This document shows positions 53,168 through 62,643 of a stretch of DNA of 64,000 nt, piece after piece. The translations under genes were made by a program, and so were the position numbers. Location of the stretch: positions 1,932,342 through 1,996,341 of the forward strand of contig CP001673.1 in NCBI GenBank assembly GCA_000023725.1, in the 5' to 3' direction. Below the pieces are notes generated by a model, which was not told the DNA's origin, made no database searches, and saw nothing but the letters and a program-made list of their open reading frames with translations. Source of the DNA: Flavobacteriaceae bacterium 3519-10. Its GTDB lineage: Bacteria; Bacteroidota; Bacteroidia; Flavobacteriales; Weeksellaceae. Positions within the stretch are counted from its first letter, which is position 1, and the number at the start of each line of letters is the position of its first letter.

Positions 53168-54172
53168 ATGTCAGAACAATATCAGGCGGAAGATATCAGG
53201 ATTCTTACCGAAAAAGTGCGCGAACAGAACTACTTTTTCACCCTTTTAAAACAGGAAATCAACAAAGCAATCATCGGCCAGGAATATATGGTAGACCGTT
53301 TATTAATCGGACTCCTTGGGAATGGCCATGTGCTTTTGGAAGGTGTACCCGGCCTCGCAAAAACCCTTGCGATAAAAACTTTGGCCGATGCGGTACAGGG
53401 TGATTTTTCAAGGATTCAGTTCACACCTGATTTATTGCCCGCAGACGTTGTGGGAACGATGATGTATAATATCAAAGACAACGATTTCACGATAAAAAGA
53501 GGACCTGTATTCGCCAACTTTGTACTGGCAGATGAGATCAACCGTGCGCCCTCGAAAGTGCAGTCGGCTCTGCTTGAAGCCATGCAGGAAAAACAGGTAA
53601 CAATCGGCGATGAAACCATGAATTTACCTAAACCATTTCTGGTTTTAGCTACACAAAACCCTATCGATCAGGAAGGAACCTATCTTCTGCCCGAGGCGCA
53701 AACGGACCGTTTTATGCTGAAATGCACCATCACCTACCCCGATTTCGAGGACGAAAGGAAGATTATGAAAATGGTAGCAACCTCTCACCAACTGGAAATC
53801 CGACCCGTAATTTCGTTACAGAATATTGTTGAAGCTAAAAACCTGATCAACCAAATCTACCTCGACGAAAAAATCGAAAAATACATCCTCGACATGGTAT
53901 TTGCCACGCGTTTTCCCGAAAAATATGGCTTAGCAGAACTTAAAAACTACATCAGTTTTGGTGCATCACCGCGGGCTTCGATAAATCTGGCGATTGCATC
54001 ACGTGCGATGGCTTTCCTAAAAAACCGTGCGTTTGTACTGCCTGAAGATGTGAAAGAAATTGCCAAAGATGTGTTGCGCCACCGTATCGGACTTAGTTTC
54101 GAAGCGGAAGCGGAAGAAATTACGGCAGATGAAATTGTGGACAGAATTCTGGGCAAAGTACAGGCACCGTAG
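53168..54172 (+). CDS. MoxR-family AAA+ ATPase
   Basis: 334 residues. VLLEGVPGLAKT (Walker A), FVLADEINRAPSK (Walker B), LATQNPIDQEGT (sensor 1), and a C-terminal lid with FGASPRASINLAIASR (sensor 2). MoxR ATPases act as chaperones for von Willebrand factor (VWA) proteins; here they are encoded downstream (BatA, BatB). First gene of the Bat (aerotolerance) operon of Bacteroidota. Confidence 0.95.
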   Translation: MSEQYQAEDIRILTEKVREQNYFFTLLKQEINKAIIGQEYMVDRLLIGLLGNGHVLLEGVPGLAKTLAIKTLADAVQGDFSRIQFTPDLLPADVVGTMMYNIKDNDFTIKRGPVFANFVLADEINRAPSKVQSALLEAMQEKQVTIGDETMNLPKPFLVLATQNPIDQEGTYLLPEAQTDRFMLKCTITYPDFEDERKIMKMVATSHQLEIRPVISLQNIVEAKNLINQIYLDEKIEKYILDMVFATRFPEKYGLAELKNYISFGASPRASINLAIASRAMAFLKNRAFVLPEDVKEIAKDVLRHRIGLSFEAEAEEITADEIVDRILGKVQAP

Positions 54173-54272
54173 CGTAAATGAATTTTTGAATTTTAGATTT
54201 TAGATTAATTTCGGAATTAAAATTCAAGTATTCATAAACCAGCTACCTCATTAAAATCTCAAACCTACCTCT

Positions 54273-55136
54273 GTGGAAATAAAAGACATCATCAAGAAAG
54301 TAAAGCAAATCGAAATTCGGACTAAGAAAAAGTCGGAAGCTACTTTGATGGGTCAGTACCACAGTGCTTTCAAAGGCCAGGGAATGACGTTTTCCGAAGT
54401 GCGACCCTACCAGTTTGGCGACGAAATCCGCCGCATCGACTGGAATAAAACCGCCCGCTTCCGCGAACCTTTTGTAAAAGTGATGGAAGAGGAACGCGAA
54501 CTCACGATGATGCTGTTAGTAGACATTTCTGCCTCGATGGATTACGGAACCCGCACGCAGCTTAAACGCGAATTCGTAGCAGAAATCGCTGCCAGCGTTG
54601 GCTTTTCCGCCGCGGGAAATAATGACAAAGTGGGTCTCATTCTTTTTGCGGACAAAGTATATAAAGTAATTCCGCCCCAAAAAGGCCGCAAGCATATTCT
54701 CGCCATCATCAGCACAATCCTTACCGCCGATTATGTGCCGGGCGTTGCTAAAATCGACGCAGCGCTCGAATATATGATGAGCGTTTTCAAGAAAAAATCG
54801 ATGGTTTTTATGTTTTCAGATTTTCAGGACGAATACAGTCTGAAAATTCTGCGCGTTGCATCACGGAAACATTCGTTATTGGGTATGAGGATTTTCGATG
54901 ATAAAGACAGCGATATTCCGGACGTTGGCTATTCACTTTTTGAGGACGCCGAAACCGGCAAGCAGATTTGGGCCAATACAGCAAACGCGCGGTGGCGGTA
55001 TGAATATGCTGAAAAACAAAAACAGAAGCTTAAAAGTGTTGAAGAAGATTTCGAAAGTTCCGCGGCCGGCTTCATGAGCATCAATACCGACGAAGATTAT
55101 TCGAAATTTCTTTACAAATATTTCAGAAAAAGGTAA
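54273..55136 (+). CDS. DUF58-domain protein
   Basis: 287 residues, GTG start at 54273. The DUF58 hallmark is FSEVRPYQFGDEIRRIDWNK near residues 45-65, and a degenerate VWA-like region follows with DISASMDYG (MIDAS-like D-x-S-x-S). DUF58 proteins accompany MoxR ATPases and VWA proteins across bacteria. No signal peptide, so it is cytosolic. It follows moxR by 100 bp and precedes a small membrane protein gene. Confidence 0.92.
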   Translation: MEIKDIIKKVKQIEIRTKKKSEATLMGQYHSAFKGQGMTFSEVRPYQFGDEIRRIDWNKTARFREPFVKVMEEERELTMMLLVDISASMDYGTRTQLKREFVAEIAASVGFSAAGNNDKVGLILFADKVYKVIPPQKGRKHILAIISTILTADYVPGVAKIDAALEYMMSVFKKKSMVFMFSDFQDEYSLKILRVASRKHSLLGMRIFDDKDSDIPDVGYSLFEDAETGKQIWANTANARWRYEYAEKQKQKLKSVEEDFESSAAGFMSINTDEDYSKFLYKYFRKR

Positions 55137-55173
55137 ACTGAGTCGCAACAAAAAATAATTACAGAAGATAATT

Positions 55174-56070
55174 TTGAAGAAAATATATTTAGTTCTATTC
55201 CTGCTGACCGGACTTTTCGCCTTCGCGCAGACATTGGGCTCCCGACTCGAAAAACGTACGCTAGCATTAGGCGAGGTGGCCGTTTTGCAGATTACAGTTT
55301 CCGACCTTCAGGGTAAAGATGTGGTTTCGGCACCAAAAAACGAGCTGTTGCCCTTTCATTTTGAAGAAGTGAAAGACAGCATCAGCAAACAACATGATGT
55401 CTACGAACGCGTGATTGAGTTTGCGGTTTTTGAAGAAGGCAAATTCACCATTCCGGCGCTCGATTTTACCATTGGCGGTACGCTTTTCCATACCATTCCG
55501 TACGAGGTAGAAGTGGTAAATACCGCGCAGAAAGGCGATAAAATTAACGACATTATGAAAAACAAAGAGGTAAAACTCGGCGTTACAGATTATTGGGAGC
55601 TTTACAAATGGTACATTCTGGCATTTTTAGTGCTTCTTGCATTAATCTTCATCATTTACCAAATCGTCCGTTACGTCCGACGCAGAAAAGATTCGCCTGT
55701 AATGATGACCAACCAAACCCTGCGCGATCTTGAAACTTTAAAGAAGAAAAATTATATCGAAAATGGCGATTACCGCTCGTTTTATGTAGAACTCATCGAT
55801 ATTTCGCGGAACTTTATCACCAAGCAATACAAAATCCCTGCGGATGTATTACTTACTGACGATTTGATCGATGTGATGAAGCTCAACAACACCATTTCTC
55901 CCGAGAACGAACAAATCATAGAAGAAATCTTTCTGCGCGGTGATTTGGTGAAATTTGCAAAAACATTCCCCGATCAGGACGCGATGCAGAAAGATTACAA
56001 TGATATGAGGGCTTTTGTGAAACGTTCGTCCAAAGATCTGGAGGCCGAACAGCTTAGAACCGGTGTATAA
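55174..56070 (+). CDS. Bat operon membrane protein (unnamed)
   Basis: 298 residues, TTG start at 55174. Signal peptide (MKKIYLVLFLLTGLFAFAQ), a periplasmic beta-rich domain (about 20-135), one membrane helix (WYILAFLVLLALIFIIYQIV, about 144-163), a basic RYVRRRKD segment, and a helical cytoplasmic tail. The layout resembles a short BatD-type protein. It overlaps the BatA gene by one base (TAATG), indicating coupled translation. Its function is unknown beyond its membership of the Bat operon. Confidence 0.8.
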   Translation: MKKIYLVLFLLTGLFAFAQTLGSRLEKRTLALGEVAVLQITVSDLQGKDVVSAPKNELLPFHFEEVKDSISKQHDVYERVIEFAVFEEGKFTIPALDFTIGGTLFHTIPYEVEVVNTAQKGDKINDIMKNKEVKLGVTDYWELYKWYILAFLVLLALIFIIYQIVRYVRRRKDSPVMMTNQTLRDLETLKKKNYIENGDYRSFYVELIDISRNFITKQYKIPADVLLTDDLIDVMKLNNTISPENEQIIEEIFLRGDLVKFAKTFPDQDAMQKDYNDMRAFVKRSSKDLEAEQLRTGV

Positions 56071-57074
56071 TGAAGATTGACCTACTCCATTTCGAATTTT
56101 ACAGCCCGTGGTTCCTGCTTCTTTTCCTGGCCTTTATTCCGCTGGCTATTATCGATATGCGGAAAAAGAAGCGGCGCGGAATCCGCGTTCCTTCAACGCA
56201 GAATATGAGCGAAAACCGTGGAATTCTGTTTGTATTGTTTCTGCTTAAAATCTCAAAATACATCCTTCTTTCGGCGCTGATCATCGCGATGGCGCGCCCA
56301 CGGACCTTCACAATCTCCGAAAATAACGACGACACCAAAGGGATCGATATTATGATGTCGGTGGACGTTTCGCTTAGTATGCTGGCGAGAGATTTAGAAC
56401 CTGACAGATTGACCGCGCTAAAAAATATCGCCAAAAAATTTGTCGACAAAAGGCCGGGCGACCGGATCGGACTTGTGACCTATTCGGGTGAAGCTTTTAC
56501 GAAAGTTCCCGTTACGTCCGACCATGCCGTGCTGCTCGAAGAACTCGAAAATCTGAATCCCCTTGAACTGCAGCCGGGAACAGCCATTGGCGAAGGTTTG
56601 TCGGTAGCCGTAAGTCATCTTCGGCACAGCAAAGCAAAATCGAAAATCATTATTCTGATGACCGATGGTGTGAATACGATCGAAAATGCGATGCCCGCGC
56701 AGGTGGGCGCACAGCTTGCCAAAAGCAATGACATCAGGGTATATTCAATCGGGATCGGCACCAACGGCTATGCGCTGATGCCCACCCAGACAGATATATT
56801 CGGCGATTTGGTCTTTACCGAAGTTGAAGTGAAAATAGATGAACCTGTGCTGCGCGAAATTGCACAGACCACCGGTGGCAAATATTTCCGCGCCACATCC
56901 AACCAAAGCCTCGAGGAAGTGTATGAAGAAATTAACCAGCTCGAAAAATCTGAACTTCAGAGCTCGAAACTTTACAACTACGAAGAATATTTTAGAATTT
57001 TCCTGTGGATCGCATTGGGCATTCTGTTGTTGGATGCTGTTTTGCGATGGGTTTTCTATAAATTTTTAAGTTAA
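56070..57074 (+). CDS. batA: VWA-domain membrane protein (BatA)
   Basis: 334 residues. Two N-terminal membrane helices (WFLLLFLAFIPLAIIDM, YILLSALIIAMARP), a VWA domain with the metal-site motif MSVDVSLSMLARD (DxSxS) and IILMTDGVN, and a C-terminal helix (FLWIALGILLLDAVLRWVF). The VWA domain is thought to bind partner proteins with metal. BatA and BatB probably work as a heterodimer, activated by MoxR. Starts at the last base of the preceding gene. Confidence 0.92.
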   Translation: MKIDLLHFEFYSPWFLLLFLAFIPLAIIDMRKKKRRGIRVPSTQNMSENRGILFVLFLLKISKYILLSALIIAMARPRTFTISENNDDTKGIDIMMSVDVSLSMLARDLEPDRLTALKNIAKKFVDKRPGDRIGLVTYSGEAFTKVPVTSDHAVLLEELENLNPLELQPGTAIGEGLSVAVSHLRHSKAKSKIIILMTDGVNTIENAMPAQVGAQLAKSNDIRVYSIGIGTNGYALMPTQTDIFGDLVFTEVEVKIDEPVLREIAQTTGGKYFRATSNQSLEEVYEEINQLEKSELQSSKLYNYEEYFRIFLWIALGILLLDAVLRWVFYKFLS

Positions 57075-57095
57075 AATGAAGATGAATATTTTATA

Positions 57096-58103
57096 ATGAA
57101 TTGGTATCCCGGAAATAACTGGTATTTACTTTTGCTGTTGCTGTTGCCACTGCTCGGATATCTGATGGTAAATTTTGCCAGATGGAAGAAAAAGAAAAAA
57201 GAAATCTTTGCCGATAAAAGATTCCGCGACGAACTGTTTGATTCGCGCAGCAGATTCAGCAGATTTTTTCCGTTTTTATATTTGATGGCTTCGCTTTTCC
57301 TTATTATTTCAATCGTGGACGTGCTGAGTGGATCCGAAGAAGTGGAAACCAAACAGAAGATGAACAACGTAATTTTCCTGTTGGACGTTTCGAACTCGAT
57401 GAACGCTCAGGATGTGGAACAGAACCGGCTGCAGCAGGCGAAAAACCTCATCATTAACGCGATGGGCAAAATGACCAACGATAAAGTTGGAATCATCGTT
57501 TTTGCGGGCGAAGCATCATCCATAATGCCGCTTACCACAGATTTCACGGCCGTTGAAACGTATGTGGGCGGCGTTGAAACCAGCATCGTAAAAATGCAGG
57601 GTACAGATTTTCTTAAAGCAATGCAAACCGCCGCCGATAAATTCAGGAATGTTGCCAAAGGAAGCCGGAAAGTTGTGCTTTTGAGCGACGGTGAAGATAA
57701 CGAGGGCAACGAAAAAGCAGCGGCGAAACTGGCCAACCGCGAAGGTATCAGAGTGATTTCCGTTGGCATCGGTTCTGAGGAAGGCGCTCCGATTCCAGAA
57801 TATGTTTTCGGACAGTTAATGGGTTACAAAACCGACCTTTCCGGCCAGACGGTGATTTCGAAAAGACAGACCGCTGCTTTAAGTAACATTGCAGATAATA
57901 CCGGCGGCACCTACGTGGACGGAAACGACCTTGAAAGTGCAACGATGCAAATCACAGATGGTCTGGCGGCAACCGCGGGTTCTTCATCCACCACCATCAA
58001 ATCGCAAAACGCAGTGCACTACTACCAATATTTTCTCGCGGTGGCCATCTTTCTGTTCCTGATTATTTTTCTGTTTAATCCGCGAAAAGATTTTAATATT
58101 TGA
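57096..58103 (+). CDS. batB: VWA-domain membrane protein (BatB)
   Basis: 335 residues with the same plan as BatA: a helix near 8-25 (WYLLLLLLLPLLGYLMV), a second at about 66-83, a VWA domain with FLLDVSNSMNAQD (DxSxS) and KVVLLSDGEDNEG, and a C-terminal helix (YFLAVAIFLFLIIFLF). It starts 21 bp after batA. It is a paralog of BatA and the two are adjacent in the Bat operons of Bacteroides, Leptospira and others. Confidence 0.92.
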   Translation: MNWYPGNNWYLLLLLLLPLLGYLMVNFARWKKKKKEIFADKRFRDELFDSRSRFSRFFPFLYLMASLFLIISIVDVLSGSEEVETKQKMNNVIFLLDVSNSMNAQDVEQNRLQQAKNLIINAMGKMTNDKVGIIVFAGEASSIMPLTTDFTAVETYVGGVETSIVKMQGTDFLKAMQTAADKFRNVAKGSRKVVLLSDGEDNEGNEKAAAKLANREGIRVISVGIGSEEGAPIPEYVFGQLMGYKTDLSGQTVISKRQTAALSNIADNTGGTYVDGNDLESATMQITDGLAATAGSSSTTIKSQNAVHYYQYFLAVAIFLFLIIFLFNPRKDFNI

Positions 58104-58178
58104 TAATAAAACCGGCTGAACAGGTGCTTTTAACCCAACTTTAACAGATACCGGTAAAAATATTAACATATAAAGGAA

Positions 58179-58186
58179 TAATTTTG
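58179..58186 (+). promoter_or_regulatory. Internal -7 element adjoining batC
   Basis: TAATTTTG on plus ends 5 bp (CGGTA) before the batC ATG at 58192. It suggests that batC-batD have an additional, leaderless transcript. No good -33. Confidence 0.45.
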
Positions 58187-58191
58187 CGGTA

Positions 58192-58932
58192 ATGAACTGG
58201 AACTCAATTTTTACGGTAATTCTTTTAGTATTTGCGAGCGCTGATTTTTCTGCCCAGAAGAATTACAATACTTTGGTTTACGAAGGCAACAAAGAATTCG
58301 ATAAAAACAATTTCGAAAATTCTTCATCGAAATACCTGAGTGCGATTAAACTGCAAGACAAAGATTTCACAGCGCACTACAATCTCGGCAATGCTTTGTA
58401 CAAAAGCAAAAAGTACGAGGAAGCCAAAGCCGAATACCAAAAAGCCGATCAGCTTGCCACAAATCTTTCTGATAAAGCAGCCGCCCTTTACAACCTCGGA
58501 AACACATACATGCAGACCGAGAATTCCAAAAAAGCTGCAGAGCACTACCGCCAGGCTTTAAAGCAGGATCCTTATAACGAGACCATCCGTAAAAACTACG
58601 AGATTGCCATGCTGAAGGAAAAAGAAAAGGAAGAGGAAAAAAACCAGAAAAATAAAGGCGGCGGTGGCGGAGACGCCCAAAATAAAGACCAGAACCAGGG
58701 CCAGGACAAAGGTAATACCCCGCAAAACCAAAACGGCAGCGGCCAGAAAAACAAGGGCGAAGGCGAAGGTGACGACCCCAACAAAAATAAAAACGATAAC
58801 TCCGGCAAAATGCCGAAAGATCTTGAAAACTCCATACTTAACCGTGTAGAAAACAAAGAGCGAGAAACCGCCAAGCGGATTCTCAATAAAAATTCCTACT
58901 CCATGCCGCAGAGCAATGAGAAGGATTGGTGA
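58192..58932 (+). CDS. batC: TPR protein BatC
   Basis: 246 residues: signal peptide (to ADFSAQ), then about three tetratricopeptide repeats (NTLVYEGNKEFDKNNFENSS, AHYNLGNALYKSKKYEEAKA, ALYNLGNTYMQTENSKKAAE; 22-140) and a low-complexity tail rich in Lys, Gln, Asn and Gly (about 150-230). Periplasmic TPRs of the Bat operon are thought to scaffold a complex with BatA/B/D. The gene overlaps batD by one base (TGATG). A promoter-like box adjoins its ATG. Confidence 0.9.
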   Translation: MNWNSIFTVILLVFASADFSAQKNYNTLVYEGNKEFDKNNFENSSSKYLSAIKLQDKDFTAHYNLGNALYKSKKYEEAKAEYQKADQLATNLSDKAAALYNLGNTYMQTENSKKAAEHYRQALKQDPYNETIRKNYEIAMLKEKEKEEEKNQKNKGGGGGDAQNKDQNQGQDKGNTPQNQNGSGQKNKGEGEGDDPNKNKNDNSGKMPKDLENSILNRVENKERETAKRILNKNSYSMPQSNEKDW

Positions 58933-60665
58933 TGAAGAATAAATTTTACTACATATTATTTCTATTTTCTGCTCTGTCTGTGGCCGGACAGGTTACGCTG
59001 GAGGTTTCTGAAGTGAAGGATACCAAAGTAAACCAAAAGTTTAATCTTACGGTGCTGCTAGAGATCAGCGGCGAAAACATGGTGCAGGAAACTCCGCTGA
59101 GGATGCCGGATATGTCGAAATTTGATATTGTCGGCTCTGCCTCCGAACAGAATACGGTGGTGCTCGATCCCAAAAAAGGCGATGTACTCAACCAGCTCAT
59201 TTACCAGTATGTCCTCAGCCCCAAACAAAGTGGAAAAATAAAATTCGGTTCCGTGCTCGTAACGGTAAACGGAAAGATTTATAAAACCGAACCTTTTGAA
59301 ATTAACGTCCGCGACAGTGAAAAAGCATCTGCCCCCAACGATTATGCAATAAATGATGATGTGTACCTCAACATGGAGGTGCAGGACCGGTCGATATACA
59401 AGCACCAGCCCACGGTCGCTATTCTGCGGGCATACAGCCGAAATTACGGCAGTTTAAGGAAAGTGCAGGACATCCGGTATCCGAAACAGAAAAACATCCG
59501 CATCGAGCCCGTTCATTTTGCGAAAGCTGAAATAGAAACCAGATCAGGGCTCGCCTCACAGGTCTTAGCCGTATTTCTAATTTTTCCTTCTGAATCCGGA
59601 AGTATCGATATCAGTCCGGTTTCTGCGTCACTCAGCAACGCCAGATCTGAAAAACTGTCCTCAAACAAAGTGCGTCTACATGTAAAAAAATTACCTGCAG
59701 GAATGCCTGCATTTTACAAAAATGCTGTCGGTAACTTTGATATTTCGGTGGCCAAGCGCGATCCGGCGGAAAAAACAGAAATTGATAAACCGCTGAACGT
59801 AACGGTGAAAGTTTCGGGATCAGGGAATTTCAAAAGTCTGAATCTTCCTAAAATGGTTCCATCTGAAAATTACACATTCTTTAAACCGAAAGTTACACCC
59901 AACACAAATCCTGATAAAGAAGGACTTGAAGGAAGTATTACGGCTGACTATGTGGTGATTCCGAAAAAGGCAGGTCCGGTTACGATTCAGTTTGAGCAGT
60001 TTTCATATTTTAATCCCACAGAGCAGAAATACGTCGATCTCGGAATGCAGGAATTGCTGATTGATGTGCAGACGCACGAGCAGATCGTCGACGCCAAATC
60101 CGCGCTCGAACGCGTGAACGATTACACCAATAACGTACTCGAAACTGTGAACACACCTGTTCTTCAGACGCAGCATTTAAAAATAAAAAATAAAGAAGTG
60201 ATCAACTGGAAGATCGTATTCGGTAATCTGGCACTTCTGGGTGTTTTAATCTCAGCATTTTTCGTCGCGCGGAAAAAAATAGACCGGCACAGAGCGAAGC
60301 CTGTAGCAGTGGGGAAACCAATTGTTACGATTGCGGAAACCGAAGAAATCTTAAGGAAAAAGATGAGTGTGCAGTTTGACGATAATATCGAATACCTAAA
60401 AAACCGCTTTAAAAATAAAGATTTTACAAAGTTCTTCACGGCGTACGACGAGTTGCATGCCGAAACAAAAAAATCGCTGAAGGTGGCGAATGACACCGAC
60501 TTCAGGAAATACCTTGAACAGCACTTCGGCCAAATAGTAGCGGAGGATTACCGTATTCTGTCGGAGCAGATCAAGATCGAAAAGTACGCGCCATACCATA
60601 GTGAAGAAACTATGGAAAAGCTGCTTAGAAGCATCATTAAACTTTATTCGGAGATTAGGCATTAA
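58932..60665 (+). CDS. batD: BatD-family protein
   Basis: 577 residues from the ATG at 58932, which overlaps the batC stop codon; upstream TTG and GTG in the same frame are ignored. Signal peptide (FYYILFLFSALSVAGQ), about three Ig-like beta domains in the periplasm (20-410), one membrane helix (FGNLALLGVLISAFFV, about 435-452), and a helical cytoplasmic domain (480-577). It is the largest Bat protein. The BatE gene, often next, is absent here: marC follows after 44 bp. Confidence 0.9.
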   Translation: MKNKFYYILFLFSALSVAGQVTLEVSEVKDTKVNQKFNLTVLLEISGENMVQETPLRMPDMSKFDIVGSASEQNTVVLDPKKGDVLNQLIYQYVLSPKQSGKIKFGSVLVTVNGKIYKTEPFEINVRDSEKASAPNDYAINDDVYLNMEVQDRSIYKHQPTVAILRAYSRNYGSLRKVQDIRYPKQKNIRIEPVHFAKAEIETRSGLASQVLAVFLIFPSESGSIDISPVSASLSNARSEKLSSNKVRLHVKKLPAGMPAFYKNAVGNFDISVAKRDPAEKTEIDKPLNVTVKVSGSGNFKSLNLPKMVPSENYTFFKPKVTPNTNPDKEGLEGSITADYVVIPKKAGPVTIQFEQFSYFNPTEQKYVDLGMQELLIDVQTHEQIVDAKSALERVNDYTNNVLETVNTPVLQTQHLKIKNKEVINWKIVFGNLALLGVLISAFFVARKKIDRHRAKPVAVGKPIVTIAETEEILRKKMSVQFDDNIEYLKNRFKNKDFTKFFTAYDELHAETKKSLKVANDTDFRKYLEQHFGQIVAEDYRILSEQIKIEKYAPYHSEETMEKLLRSIIKLYSEIRH

Positions 60666-60679
60666 CCACTTAATTTTCA

Positions 60680-60687
60680 TATTTTTG
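60680..60687 (+). promoter_or_regulatory. Putative marC -7 element
   Basis: TATTTTTG on plus, 22 bp upstream of the marC ATG. It suggests that marC is not only part of the Bat transcript. No good -33. Confidence 0.4.
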
Positions 60688-60709
60688 CGGAATTTATAAT
60701 CTCAGAAAC

Positions 60710-61306
60710 ATGTTTGAATATTTCTCGCTCAAGGAAACGCTTACTGCAACCATGGTACTATTCGCGGTAATTGATATCGTTGGATCCATCCCGATTATTG
60801 TAAGCCTTAAAAAGAGGTTTGGCCACATCGAAGCCGGCAAAGCTACGTTGGCAGCAATGTTTCTGATGATTGCATTTCTTTTTATAGGAAATAAAATCCT
60901 CAAATTTATCGGTGTTGACGTGAATTCATTCGCCATTGCCGGAGCCATCGTGATCTTCATTATTGCGCTCGAGATGATTTTAGGCATAGAAATCCACAAA
61001 AATCAGGAAGCAAAATCAGCTTCTATCGTGCCCATTGCTTTCCCGCTGATCGCAGGCGCCGGAACGTTAACCACCACGCTGTCTCTAAAGGCGGAATATC
61101 ACGACATTAATATCATTTGTGGCATCATCCTCAACACGCTTTTTGTATATTTGGTGCTGAAATCGGCAAACTGGATCGAAAGAAAACTTGGCGAAGGAAC
61201 TCTTCAGGTTTTGCAGAAGGTTTTTGGTATCGTGCTGTTAGCGATATCGATCAAGCTGTTTACCGCGAATTTCGCCCAGCTTTTCAGCAGCTATGTTAAC
61301 TTTTAA
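60710..61306 (+). CDS. MarC-family membrane protein
   Basis: 198 residues with about six membrane helices: TATMVLFAVIDIVGSIPIIV at the start, ATLAAMFLMIAFLFIGNKIL, AIAGAIVIFIIALEMIL, IVPIAFPLIAGAGTLTTTL with the typical MarC P-L-x-x-GPG-like motif. The family was once linked to multiple antibiotic resistance but that role was withdrawn; the substrate is unknown. It is followed by a 64-residue membrane gene 11 bp later on the same strand. Confidence 0.9.
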   Translation: MFEYFSLKETLTATMVLFAVIDIVGSIPIIVSLKKRFGHIEAGKATLAAMFLMIAFLFIGNKILKFIGVDVNSFAIAGAIVIFIIALEMILGIEIHKNQEAKSASIVPIAFPLIAGAGTLTTTLSLKAEYHDINIICGIILNTLFVYLVLKSANWIERKLGEGTLQVLQKVFGIVLLAISIKLFTANFAQLFSSYVNF

Positions 61307-61317
61307 ACTGACTTACA

Positions 61318-61512
61318 ATGCAACTGTATTATAAAATATTCCTCGCACTTTTCGTAATTTTCATCGGCTTCAACCTTTACTCAATGGAATGGCAGCTCGG
61401 CTTTTGGCACGAGGAGAACTCAAAATTCATTCTGTCGCTTTCTGCGGCGGTTATCGGTATTATCGTGGTTTTTGTACTCCACATGTTAAGCCGCCTGGCC
61501 GGAAAAAGATAA
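61318..61512 (+). CDS. Small two-helix membrane protein
   Basis: 64 residues. Two hydrophobic segments: IFLALFVIFIGFNLYSM (about 6-22) and LSLSAAVIGIIVVFVLHML (about 40-58), ending in a basic tail (SRLAGKR). No known motif. Starts 11 bp after marC, so it is co-transcribed. Ends 3 bp from the convergent mvaD gene with no room for a terminator. Confidence 0.72.
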   Translation: MQLYYKIFLALFVIFIGFNLYSMEWQLGFWHEENSKFILSLSAAVIGIIVVFVLHMLSRLAGKR

Positions 61513-61515
61513 CAT

Positions 61516-62568
61516 TTAAAACCTCATTACGTCCTTCACCACGCCCTCGTTCTGAGTGTGCTGCAGAAGTTCGCGTGTGATAAATTCTTTGATGTTGTCT
61601 TCGTCTGTATTTGCCGGAAATAAAAGGTGAACATTGGCACCTGCATCCAAGGTGAAAAAAAGCGGAAGACCCGTTTTTTCCCTGAATTCCCAGATTTTAT
61701 GAATTACGTTAAGCGTGCCGGTTTTCATTAAAATAAAAGCAGGATCGCTCATCATCATCATTGCGTGCAGCGTAAGCGCCTCATGTTCAACGAGTTTAAT
61801 GAAAGCCGCGAGGTCGCCGGTCTTCAGAATATCTTTTAAAAGAGTAAAATTTTCATGTGCTTGCTGAAAACGTCTTTCAGCATAAGGATTCGTGTTCATG
61901 AGGCTGTGGCCAATGGTAGAACTCACCGATTTTTCGCCTTCGTGAATGAGCAGAACCCAATCGTTAAAACTTCTGAAAACCGAATGCACTTCATTTTCAG
62001 GATACGGAACCGCAAACAGATCGGAGCTGCCTGCCACTTCGTCTGTTTTCCCCCAAACTACAAGACCGTCGTACAAGCTTCTGCCCGCACTACCACTGCC
62101 AAGGCGTGCGAGAAAACTTGCTTTCTTTAACTTAAAATCGCAGCCGTGCGGTGCCGAAAACTGCTCATCAAGGTCCATCAGACATTTTGCAATGGCGCCA
62201 AAACCTGAGGCAGAGCTCGCAATACCGGAACTGTGCGGGAAAGTGTTTTGGGTAGTGATGATGTATTTGCCCTGAAGAATCCACGGCAGATACTGTTCAA
62301 TAGTGTGGAAAAATTTTTCGATTTTCTCGGCGAATTTAGCTTCTTCGTTTCCCGACAGAAATGTCTGAACCGAGAACTTTTCATTCGCTATAAATTCAAT
62401 TGAAGTATTTGTCTTACAGTTGTTTAGTGTATAACTGATGCTCGGATTGGCAGGAATCTGACCGGCATATTTGCCCCAATATTTAATTAAAGCAATATTC
62501 GACGGGCAGGATTGCGTTACCTTTGAATCTGATATTTTATATGAATCCGTACTGAAAAATTCTTTCAT
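61516..62568 (-). CDS. mvaD: Diphosphomevalonate decarboxylase
   Basis: 350 residues from the ATG at 62568 (MKEFFSTDSYKI); the extra nine residues to 62595 are not needed. GHMP-kinase fold: SNIALIKYWGKYAGQIPANP (ATP and substrate site), PHSSGIASSASGFGAIAKC (P-loop-like), GSGSAGRSLYDGLV, TLDAGANVHLLFPA (catalytic Asp). It makes isopentenyl diphosphate, the last step of the mevalonate pathway, found in some Flavobacteriia in place of MEP. The other mevalonate genes are not in the window. Confidence 0.95.
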   Translation of the reverse strand: MKEFFSTDSYKISDSKVTQSCPSNIALIKYWGKYAGQIPANPSISYTLNNCKTNTSIEFIANEKFSVQTFLSGNEEAKFAEKIEKFFHTIEQYLPWILQGKYIITTQNTFPHSSGIASSASGFGAIAKCLMDLDEQFSAPHGCDFKLKKASFLARLGSGSAGRSLYDGLVVWGKTDEVAGSSDLFAVPYPENEVHSVFRSFNDWVLLIHEGEKSVSSTIGHSLMNTNPYAERRFQQAHENFTLLKDILKTGDLAAFIKLVEHEALTLHAMMMMSDPAFILMKTGTLNVIHKIWEFREKTGLPLFFTLDAGANVHLLFPANTDEDNIKEFITRELLQHTQNEGVVKDVMRF

Positions 62569-62643
62569 TTGAATACTATTTTTTGCGTGAGGCAAGGCCA
62601 GCTTCCTGAACCAAATTAATAAGCGGTTTTGCTGATGATGATC

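Noticed and set aside
53101-53403. 100-codon plus frame overlapping the start of moxR
   Set aside because: It is the other frame of moxR and the upstream non-coding DNA; no recognisable protein features.
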